From Ciona intestinalis (lineage: Eukaryota; Chordata; Ascidiacea; Phlebobranchia; Cionidae), in assembly GCF_000224145.3 (NCBI RefSeq), contig NW_004190425.2:224070-288069 (forward strand): a DNA stretch of 64,000 bases, given 5' to 3'. Under the pieces are notes generated by a model. The model made no database searches. It was given only the letters and a program-made list of their open reading frames with translations, and was not told the origin of the DNA. The position numbers were made by a program, and so were the translations under genes. Shown piece after piece: positions 54,167 to 64,000 of the stretch (the first letter of the stretch is position 1; the number at the start of each line of letters is the position of its first letter).

Positions 54167-57100
54167 ATGGAGCAGCCTGATCCAACACGAGTCGAAGTGA
54201 AAAACTTTCCACCCGGCTTTAGCGATTTCAAGTTAAAAGCTCAACTTGAAGCAGAAAATAGATCAATTACGATTACTGCAAAGAAAGATATTGACGGCAA
54301 CAAAATATTGGAACTTCTCTTTCCAAACTTACAAGGTATAATACTACCTTTATAAAATAACTTTAAATTACATGGCATCATAGAATAATGATGCAACTAA
54401 AACACGTTAAAACTTGTTTTGATATGCCATTATTTCCTGCACAGATGCAAACCAGTTTGTTGAAAAAGGTTTACAGGTTAATTTTGGTGCTGAAACTTAC
54501 AAACTTTCATGTTGTGTGGTTCGCAATGAACAGGCCCAAGAAATAGTGTATGGTAAGTGTTATAACTTATTATAGCAGAATGAAAACACATTTCCTTTCA
54601 TTTAGGTGGAACATTTCTTTTCATTTAGGTGGAACATTTCTTTAACCTATTTGTTTAACATTCAGTGGTAACCAAATATTTACAGAACTATATAATTGTA
54701 GCCTGGTAACACTAAAAGGCGAGCGTTGTAAAATTTTCAAAACATTTTTAGAAAATGAAGGATTTGCTAACTGTATCCCATTTTACCCCACTATATTATA
54801 TCAAAGAGTAAGTAGTAAAACTAACAATATAAACTAAACATTTTTGAGTCAGGTATGCTATGAGTTGCCAGTGGGTCCCAACTGGGACCCCAAGAAGTGA
54901 TATTCAAGGTATATCACAAGTTTGTAAGTTAAACTTTATAAATGCAATGCATGCCAGATTTAACAGAAGTGCAACTTAAATCATGCCCACAAGCACAAAA
55001 CAAACATGTTGGAACCACTAGCCTTGAAAAAGTGAAAGAATGCTTTGCCAAATACAGTTTATAAGAAAGAAAAGCAAACAAACGTTTAAATGATTTTTTT
55101 CAGATTTTCCTAAAACACATGTACAGCATGATATTATAGTAGATGATAAAAATGCACCATATACATGGTCTTCAATGCTGGAACAATATGGAAGAATGCC
55201 GATAGCTGCTGGAACAAAGTGAGCATGTGAGCAAAACTTTCTCTAAATATTTAATAATAAATCAAAAAACCAGGTGTATAGTACTGGCTGATACAACACA
55301 GACCAGTGACAGCCAGATGCTCCAACTTTACTTTGAAAATACAAAGCGTTCGGGAGGTGACAAAATTAAGAATATGATAAAAATGGTGGATGGTATCCTT
55401 ATACAATATGTGGATGATACAGGTAATACGATATATACAAGAAATATTTTATACAATACAGAGGCAAATATCAACAAAATCTGACATTCATACAATTACA
55501 TCGCAACTTAATCAATTCAAAAATGCTTGAATTGAAAAAAAACCATGGATATTTGTCATTTTGTTTTGTACATACATGTTTTAGTTTGGTTATTATTAAA
55601 GCATATTGGAGGCAAACCATATTTTAAAATACATTTGAAAGCAAATTGCATTTAAAAGATGTTTCATAATTAAGATATAGGTTTTAATAATATTGTATAT
55701 AGTGGCTGAAAGGGTGGCAAAGAAAAAGCAAAGTTTCAACGATCAAGACATGCCAACGTATCTGCGTACTGTTCCTCATATGAGCACAAATAAAATTATA
55801 TTAGAGGTATGACAATTAGGCTTTTCATTGTAGAATAAATCTTTGTAGAAAGTTAGAAACATTAAATAATAAATTGATATGTAGAATAAGTGCTATATTG
55901 CAAATTTCTAAAGAAAGACTATACTAAAGTCTAAAAATTAAAAAAGAAGTAACAAGTATGAATAAAAAGGTTTTTAACATACCATTTATTTCAGAATGTT
56001 CCAGAAGGCACACAGCAGGGCACAATAATGCTGTTCTTGGAAAATTGTGACAAACCACTGGAAAGAGAACCACAGGATATTATTAAAGGTCACAAAGATG
56101 GCCAGTACATGGTTATCTATGAAAACTCAATGGGTAAGTTGATAAAAGATTTAAAAAATAAATTGTTTAAAACAAAAAAAGTTCTTAGAACTTGGATGGA
56201 TATTTTTTAAGTGCTTTAACAAATCCTTGTTCGCAGACTTAAAGCAATTTTCAAGAAAAATTGAGCAAGAAAAACTTGAAAAACATTACATCAAGGTAAT
56301 TTATATATGGTCCTTTACTGAACAGAGTTTAAAACAGATTCATTTTTTTAGACAAAGTTTGTAACAGGAACAAACTGTGTTCAAATTCGAGGTGAACTAA
56401 AATCTTTGAGTAATGATGCAATCCGACTAAACATGGAGAATTTCAAGCGATCAAGAGGTGGAGAAGTTACTCTTGTTCAACGATGTGGTGATAAGATTGC
56501 CCTTGTGCATTTTGCGGAATGTCAAGGTAAGTTAAAAGTAAAGTTATTATCATGGTTTATTAATGAATAACTAACATTAGACTATAATTAATGGCAAAAT
56601 TTGTGTTAAAAATCTTGCACATTCTATATTAAATAATTCAGTATTGAGTATTCTACAATTTCTGTCAATAACTTATTCTATATTCTTCCACAGTTGCAGA
56701 ACGTGTTGTACAAACCTGGGCCGAAAATCAGTTTACCATCAATAAAATTCCTCATACAGTTACATTTTACTACCATTGTCTCTTCAATGATCACCTGAAG
56801 TTAAAACCTGATGTTTATTCTTCAGTTAAGCAAACAAAACCTTTTCCAATACAAGGTTTATTTAACAAACACATTTTATTGCATGACTAATATTGGATCT
56901 TGATAAGTTACGTTTTTTTTTATGTCTTAGAAAAAGGAACCTCAGCAATGAAGAAAAACAACAAATGTCACCAATCTCTTGTTTTTGTTCCCAAGTTACC
57001 AGAGGCTATTGATTTTATTAAAAACAGTCAACCTCATTATGCAATCTTTGAAAATATGTTTGACAAGGTTGCAAATGTAAAATGCCAGTTTAATGAACAA

Positions 57101-60100
57101 AGGAAGCTTACTGGGATTGTTGTGACACCTAAACCCGACCAGGTGGTTTAATCTATTGTTTGTTTTTGCTCTTACTGCTAAGGGAAATATACAACCTTTG
57201 TAATGGTGTCTAAAAAAAAACAACTCAAAATGAGTCACAACAAGTTAACTGTAAAATGACATGTAACACAACTTACAGAATTTACCGGATGAATTTGAGG
57301 AAGAATGCCGGCGTAAGTTTGAAAACTTTTTCGACAGTTTTGCCTTAAAAAATGTGTTGTTTGATGCTCAAAAACTGTCTCAATTAAGAAAAAGGAACAA
57401 CTGGAAAAGTGATGAAGAATTTATTGAACTTCCAAGCGAAGGAGGCACAGTTGGTGTCTATATAAAGTTAGTTAATAATTAATATGACTAACGTGAAGGG
57501 CAAATAAAAAGATTTATTGTTTACTAATTATTGATAAATAACTGGAACCAGGTGGAAATCAAACATGGTAGAGATAATCGGTTTAATTAATGATGTGAGG
57601 AAGGCTCAGCAAATATTACAAGAACTTAACAAGGTCGAAATCCACGTTCAGAAATTCAAACAAAGAGATTTTTGGTTTGTAATATTGGCGTGTTTAACTA
57701 TAATATGCATTGCTTTATTTAGCAAGCAAAAGCAGAATAAACATACATTTATATTAAATCCAGACAACTTTTAAAAAAAATGTTATATTAATACTACACA
57801 TTTCAAATTTCTTTTAATTCTTTTATTAATTAAGGTAATAATTTAAATCACAGTTTTGCATGCCATGCAATATAAAACTATATGGCCAAACAAACAACTT
57901 TATCCTGTTGATTTAATCTGTTTTTCTTTTTAGTAAACTAAGTGAAACTGGTTGTCTTGAAAGAATTGGTTCTAAACAAAAGGGAAAAGTGAAAGTTAAT
58001 GCTGTAAAAGCCACACATAGTTTGGAGTATGTTGGTCCAAAAGAGTATTTACAACCTGCTGTAACGGATACAATTATGCAATTGCAAGTAAGATGGTAAA
58101 ATGCAATATAAATTTAACTTATTTATTCCCCCATGACTAGGCAACATTAGATATTATAACTCGGATGACAAATTTCATACAACTTGTGGTCATATGTAAC
58201 TTAGTTGGTGATTGTTTTTTTGGATAGTAGGCCTATCTCTTATTTTTTGTATCGCTGATAACTTTGATACTCCATTCTGGACAATTAAAACAATGGCTGT
58301 TGTCTTGCACAACAACAAATATTTCAATGCAAGTAGCCTTCAGTGTAGAGCGAGAATTATACCACTTGAGCCATTACGCCAGATGAATGAAAAATAATGT
58401 AACAACCAAATATTTATTATTACAGTATTTGGAGGAAAAGAAGATAAAGGATATCGGAGAAAAGGAAAAAAGATATCTTGAGGCGGTACTTGAACATTCA
58501 GAATCAGGACATGGTATAAATATACGGGCAATCATTCAGGCCAAGTTTGAAGAAAGGGGTGTACGAGGTAATTGTATGTGCTGCTCATAGCCGTGTAACT
58601 GTAGCAATACTTCTACATTGCAGCTTCCCTACACTTGAAAGATGAGGACATTGTGTTGTATTATCACAATGAGAAGGGTTACATAGCTGCAGTTGGCATA
58701 ATCAAGACACTGGTGTCCAGTACTTATATTTCAATTGATAGACCGGCTCAGATAAATGCACTGATGACTACTGAATGGAAAAACCAGCAGCAACAACTTT
58801 GTACAACTGGATCAAGGCGGATTTTTGTTGATGTAAGGCGTGGTTGAGAGTAAAAAGTAATAAATAATAACTTTGGTAAAAACTTTTTACATGGAAGCTG
58901 TTTAAAAATATGCAGGATCTTTGTGTTTTTGGACATGAAAAGGAACAAAGCCACATATTTGGATTTAGTATTCACATATTTTTCTACAGAAACAAGCAAA
59001 ACAAGTCACAATATCTGGATTAACAATTGGCCTTAATGAAGGAAAACTGAAGGTTTTGGATTTTCTGGAAAACAATGAAGTACGGATGGTTCAGATAAAT
59101 GCCTCTAAACTTATCCAACGATATTTTCTTGAATTTGATAAAGCCACCCAGCACAAACTTGAAGGCATGAACACAAAGTATCAAAAATCCGAAGGAAATA
59201 GCATTTGTATAGAAGGAAAGAAAATTGGTATTGTTGCAGGTATAATTACAGCTTGGCTTGAGCAATATTGTTATATATATAGAAGGCTAATACAGTGTCA
59301 CTGTTTTCCTAAAACAGCATTGTTCTTTTTTGATTACCTTTTCCTTACGAGTTGCTTTATTGTAGTTTGCTTGAATCCAATGTTTTTAAATACTATATCA
59401 CCTAAACATAAAGAGCTCCCAGTTTGTTATTATATTTCATCTTATCAGCTCAAAAATTGATTTCTGAACAACTGGCAAAATATGTCGAGTTAAAATGGAA
59501 CATTCATGATCCTGGGATGCCAGAACACTTTAGAAGTGAGCAAGGGAAAAGGTTCTTGAGAGACACTGAATTAAAAACCAGCTGCGTCATTGAAACCAAC
59601 CCTGAAACCGAGAAGCATACAAATGGAAAAAGCTTCATCGCTGAAACTGCTGTACCGGTAATAACAGCAATTTTATCTTTAAACTTTTAAGTATTAACTT
59701 AAGCCATTTAATAGATCAAGCCAATGATCTCAGTTCAAGTAACAAACTCTAGAGCAATTATTAATGTATTGAAAACTGATATCACACAACATGAATGTGA
59801 TGCAATCTTAAATGCTTCTAACCCAGAACTAGACCTTCTTCCTGGAGGTATATCTGGTGCAATTCAAAAAACAGGTGATAAATTTTATGATGTGTTTTAT
59901 TGATGTTTAACTTGTTTACGAAATATTCAGGGGGAGACAAGATTCAGGAAGAGATGCATGCAGTGATAAGCAAACGGGGAAAATTGTTTCCTGGCGATGC
60001 AGCTATTACTGGAGCTGGTAAATTGAAAACCTGTAGGTTTATTATTCATGCTGTGGGACCAAGGTATGCAATACCAGCTGTGTTATAATAAGTTCTATTT

Positions 60101-63100
60101 AATTAGTTATTATATTTTCTCAGGTGGGCTGAGCACAGCCACAGCACATGTTGCAAATATCTTCAGTCCTGCATAAACTATGCTATGCAAGAGGCAGAAA
60201 GTAAACGTCTTCGTTCTATTTCCATACCTGCGATAAGTTGTGGTGTGTTTGGTGGCGTTCCATCTGTTTGCATTCCACTCATTGTCGATACAGTCTTGGA
60301 TTATTTTAAACAAAAAAGAAACAGTAGCATCACACGGGTATGGAGGTAGCTGCTTTGTTAACCCATCCGAACCAAAAAAAAATTATTTCTTAGGTAGATT
60401 TTGTTGAAATGACAACGGATTTGATTCTAGTGAACTTTGTAAATGCACTTGGTGTTTTACGAGAGGTTGAATACAATCAACGAGGTGCAATTCCTAAAAC
60501 ACGCTCTGTAAAAAATCAAATTGTAGTTGGGGTAAGAATTAAATATGATTATAATTATTTCATTTCGATTTAGACAACTTTTTTGGCTTGCAGCATAAAG
60601 GAGTCATCAGTCAAAGTGACACACTTACACTTGGCAGTATTTCCATCTCTGTGAGCCAAGGTGACCTTACACTTGACAACTCTGATGCCATAGTAAACAG
60701 TACTAATCCACAGTTTGATTTAACCCAGGGTAAGGTCTGGTAATATTACATAAAGCAAATATTTTTAAAAAAGATGATAATTAATTTATAGGCATGATAT
60801 CACAAGCGATACTTAAAAAGGGAGGGCGAACTGTACTGAATGAATGTAAAAACCAGCAAGGCCAATGGAATTCACCAAGAATTCGAGTAACTTCCGGAGG
60901 AAAACTGCAATGTCGTTATGTATTCCATATTGTTACTCCAAACAATACAAAGCAGATTACTTCAGTTCTGCTAGAAGTGTTTACTATTGCAGATAAGCTT
61001 GGGTTAGCCACACTTGCACTTCCTGCTCTTGGTACTGGTAGGTTTTATCATAAAAATATTTTAAATACATTACTTAAACAATAAATTTCAAGGAAACCTT
61101 GGTATTGAAAGTTTGAGAATTGCACAGTGCATACGTGGTGCCATCAAAGAATATGTGGATTCAAACACTCCAGCAAACTTAAACACAATAAAAGTTGTGA
61201 TCTTTGAACAAAGCATGGTAGCTGAGTTTCGTCAGGGTCTGTTTGCTGATGTAAAACAAAAGGGGAAACTTAAGGGTAAGTAACTGTATTGCAATTTTAC
61301 ACATAAGAGATTGAAAATATTGAATTTTGTACAAAAGGTTTCTTTGGAGGTCTCTGGAGTGCGTTTACCGGGGTGGAAACTGAAGAGCAAATGACTGAGC
61401 TTGATCCAAAGAAACAAGTTTTGTTTTACTTTTGCGCTGATAACAGATCCAACATAGAAAAGGTATACTTAGTATTTTCCGTTTAGCAAGTTAGTGGATA
61501 TACTTTATTTACGACTTTACCCAAATGGTAAACCTTTAATAGGCAAAGAAGGAAATTATTGCTCATATCAAAGATAATTCCGCAAGCCAACCACTGGAAG
61601 ATGAAGTTATTTCTCGCCTTGAAGATGAAGACAAAAATGAGATTATGGCACTTGAAAACAAGTTTAACGTTGAGATTAAGGACGTCAGCAACATGTATGT
61701 GGATGTGTTGTCTTACATTTCATGTACACATTTCTTAAACAAACTGCGGTAGATTTTTAAGACAAGATCTTTCACAACTATAAGTTAACTGAAGTAACTA
61801 AGCATTTTGATTTAATGAAACATTAGTAAAAATATTGGCATTCCATTAGTTGCTCAAAATGTTTATTTACTCTCTAACTAGAACAATTTGGTTATTACCT
61901 ACTGAAATCCAGTGTGTTGCCAAAGTTTAAACTAATATAATGATGCTGTTTACTTCCTCAGGTATGTAATGAGATATGTAATAAAGGGATTGGAAAAGGA
62001 TGTGCTCAAAGCCAAACATGCAGGCCAAGAAATAATCCGAGTTTTTAAAGAAGGAGAGACTTGTTCAAGATATGTGTCTTGGGAATATGTTGATGTCAGA
62101 ACCAAATCAATAGTCAAATTCAGTAATCGAAATAATGCAGCTTTGGAAAGAGCATTTGGGGTTTGGCATGCTTTACGCACAGAATAAAACAAAAAAATCA
62201 TCTTTTCATTTATTTCAGCTCAACAAATCTGGAAACGAAACTGTAATGACACAAGATGGGCAAAAAATTAAAGTCAATTTTAAAAACTCTACGGCCGTAT
62301 ACGTTCATTCTAATAAAACAACAGAAGTTGCAAGACGAGAGAAAAATGATGGCAAGAAAAAAACTGTTTTTTACAATAATCATGTTTTTCGTATTTGACT
62401 GGATAAATTTAACTTATTCACCCTTGCGTGGTGGGGCAAAGACACTCTCCATGACGCAGGTGTTCTGTTTCATACACGTGCCCACTTCCAAGTTACCATG
62501 TTCGTAACTCCATAAATGATATATCAATATGGTTCACAATTTAAACAACCTATTAGTGGCCACTGGGTTGGATAAATTAAGGTTAAGTGTGTTGCCCAAG
62601 GACACATAAGCGCACAAGGTAGTAACAAGCCTTGAACCTATAACCTTTAGGTAAGAAACACATGCTAACTATTGTACCAGTACATTGGATAATTTTACAT
62701 TATATTAGTCAATTCTAACATTTTAGTATTTTAGATGTGCCAAGCAACTGGGTACCTATGCAAAACATGGCAATGACTAAAGTTCCCATAAAACCCGGGA
62801 CACCAGAATACAATCAAGTCATGGCAAAATTCAATGCAAGCGGGCCTTTTGATTTCCAAGTCCAACCAGTTGGATTTGGTAATGCCATGATCAGGACATC
62901 ATCTGGCCGTGCGCAACAGAAACTGCAAATTCGAAATTTGCCTCCAAAAGTGGTGTCGGTTTGTAAAATCAGCAACATTTGTTTTTTTTAATTTATAATA
63001 TCTATACTTGTTGTTAGTTGGAGAGGATTCAACATAAGTCACAGTACAAACAGTTTGTTGCAAAGAAAAATGAAGTTGAAGCGCGAATGAAGAAAGACAA

Positions 63101-63837
63101 TGTCCAAATGGAAGTTGTGAAAGAATTATTTCATGGAACCCCGTTTGATGTGGCAGAAAAAATCTATGTGCAAGGGTTTGACCGAAACTTTGCTGGAGCA
63201 AATGGTAGGCTATGTTTAAAAATTTATTTTTTAAATATTTTTAACAGATTTTGCTTAACACCATGTGGTAGGAGACAACAACTGTTGTTTTAAATGAATC
63301 TATATTCCCAGTTGTGTGTTCAATACTAATTTGCTACAATACATGACAAATATGTTAAACAAAATGCTACCAGACATAACAGATTATATAAGTAAATAGT
63401 TCTTCTGGTAAAAAACACAATTTTTTTCATACTAATATTTAATTCTAGAGTACCTGCGGCAGAGCAGCAGTTTATGAGCATAACATTTTAAAACATATAA
63501 CAATACATAGTTAAGCCTACCCTACCATGTGTTTCCCTTGGCAGCAACTGTTTATGGAAAGGGTGTGTACTTTGCTGTGAACGCCACTTACTCCAGTAGA
63601 TACGCTAAGCCGGACCCAAACAATTCGAATCATTGCAAAATGTTTCTTGCTGATGTGGTAACTGGAGAGTATTGTGGAGGCAGTGCAAACATAATTGCTC
63701 CTCCTGCACGACAAAGTGCTTTAAGTAAATCTGAGTTGTATGACAGTGTTGTGGATAATTCGTCAAATCCAACAATCTTTGTAGTTTTTAAAGATGCTAG
63801 TGCTTATCCGAAGTATCTACTTACCTACACTTCATAA
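54167..63837 (+). CDS. parp14: PARP14-like mono-ADP-ribosyltransferase (RRM/KH, 2 macro, WWE, ART)
   Basis: Complete gene of 31 exons, 5184 nt, 1727 residues plus TAA. Exon ends: 54167-54335, 54445-54552, 55104-55218, 55274-55422, 55703-55806, 55995-56133, 56237-56295, 56352-56526, 56694-56855, 56931-57142, 57279-57466, 57552-57674, 57934-58087, 58426-58567, 58624-58832, 58990-59239, 59449-59657, 59721-59874, 59931-60063, 60124-60337, 60394-60531, 60594-60729, 60792-61037, 61093-61275, 61338-61462, 61543-61694, 61962-62160, 62219-62351, 62735-62958, 63018-63204, 63545-63837. N-terminal RRM-like units carry KRSGG and KRSRGG; KH-like repeats follow to about residue 889. Macro 1 (about 890-1056) has NASNPELDLLPGG; macro 2 (about 1103-1290) has NSTNPQFDL. 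WWE is at about 1383-1494. The ART domain has His1607 (LFHGT), Tyr1639 (GKGVYF) and Ile1708 (TIFVVF), an H-Y-I triad typical of mono-transferases. Vertebrate PARP14 has three macro domains. Two donors are weak or non-GT: exon 12 (GTTTGT) and exon 28 (GC). The family modifies proteins and nucleic acids in innate immunity. Confidence 0.94.
54650..54805. mobile_element. Degraded MITE in a PARP14-like intron
   Basis: GTGGTAACCAAATATTTACA and TGTATCCCATTTTACCCCAC. In the intron 54553-55103. Confidence 0.5.
58125..58370 (-). mobile_element. Degraded tRNA-derived SINE in a PARP14-like intron
   Basis: TTATTCCCCCATGACTAGG, ATACAACTTGTGG and TGGCTGTTGTCTTGCAC are spaced as in other copies. In the intron 58088-58425. 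Confidence 0.4.
62398..62690 (-). mobile_element. tRNA-derived SINE copy in a PARP14-like intron
   Basis: TTCACCCTTGCGTGGTGGGG, GGCCACTGGGTTGGATAA, GTGTTGCCCAAGGACACATA and GCCTTGAACCTATAACC. It fills most of the intron 62352-62734. Confidence 0.7.
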
Positions 63838-63853
63838 ACAATGGAACACTACA

Positions 63854-63859
63854 ATTAAA
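63854..63859 (+). terminator. Candidate poly(A) signal of the PARP14-like gene
   Basis: ATTAAA, the commonest variant signal, 17 nt after the TAA stop. This would leave a very short 3' UTR, which is plausible in a compact genome but unproven. Confidence 0.4.
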
Positions 63860-63942
63860 ATTATGTTGTGGTCTTAAACTTGCACAAATGTAAAAAACTA
63901 CACATATATCAAACTTGTATATCTGCTTTTTTTATTACCATT

Positions 63943-64000
63943 TTCTATACAGTAAGGGTTGGGTAAGACGGGACACCTTTAGCATATAATATCCAAATAT
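63943..64000. mobile_element. MITE cut by the window edge
   Basis: AGGGTTGGGTAAGACGGGAC followed by ACCTTTAGCATATAATATCC; the rest lies beyond the window. About 100 nt after the PARP14-like stop. Confidence 0.7.

Noticed and set aside
57675..57774. Hydrophobic read-through after PARP14-like exon 12 as a membrane helix
   Set aside because: This is intron read-through; a donor at 57674 restores the frame into the next conserved exon.
1..64000. Regularly recurring short repeats as a CRISPR-like array
   Set aside because: The copies are irregularly spaced, about 190 bp and self-palindromic, in an intron-rich animal genome; they are transposons.

Overview
The window looks like the compact, AT-rich, intron-dense genome of a sea squirt, most likely Ciona. 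The evidence is many short exons with GT-AG introns, I-domain integrin alpha exons, dense short palindromic transposons and tRNA-derived SINEs. I cannot tell which Ciona species from sequence alone. A 50-base run of N (12661-12710) marks an assembly gap.

The minus strand from 51.9 kb down to 0.9 kb holds one integrin alpha locus with an unusual layout. Read 5' to 3' (high to low coordinates) there are five tandem N-terminal 'heads': A 51865-45091, B 44268-37344, C 35588-26738, D 25888-20539 and E 19841-15334. Each has its own signal peptide, FG-GAP repeats 1-2, a complete inserted I (von Willebrand A) domain with an intact MIDAS, and a short post-I exon. After the fifth head comes a single C-terminal module (14190-896, 20 exons). 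It carries FG-GAP 3-7, thigh, calf-1, calf-2, the transmembrane helix and a GFFK cytoplasmic tail. Heads A-D have no C-terminal half of their own. I traced every exon by hand: all five heads are fully open (418, 426, 425, 408 and 452 codons). All five end at the same structural point on a phase-0 splice donor, and the C-terminal module begins on a phase-0 acceptor. The simplest reading is a variable-head / constant-leg gene, organised like protocadherin or UGT1A clusters, that could make five integrin alpha subunits of about 1295-1339 residues. Transcript evidence is needed to prove the joining.

The heads form two lineages. A, B and C share a CxSPTK...GYCY linker, a five-exon I domain and an almost identical FG-GAP2 exon. 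D and E share a C...CYV linker and a four-exon I domain. Strong 3' splice acceptors lie a few bases upstream of the ATG of D and E, which suggests spliced-leader trans-splicing or a hidden leader exon.

The plus strand from 54167 to 63837 holds a complete 31-exon PARP14-like gene (1727 residues): RRM-like and KH-like repeats, two macro domains, a WWE domain and a mono-ADP-ribosyltransferase domain with an H-Y-I triad. It diverges from the integrin locus across about 2.3 kb.

The rest is introns and intergenic DNA filled with repeats. There are nearly 50 copies of a roughly 190-base palindromic MITE (with at least one variant core), about 20 tRNA-derived SINE copies or fragments, about a dozen copies of a third roughly 220-base element ending in (TTA)n, several tandem repeats, an intronic G-rich (sense strand) tract and several inverted repeats.
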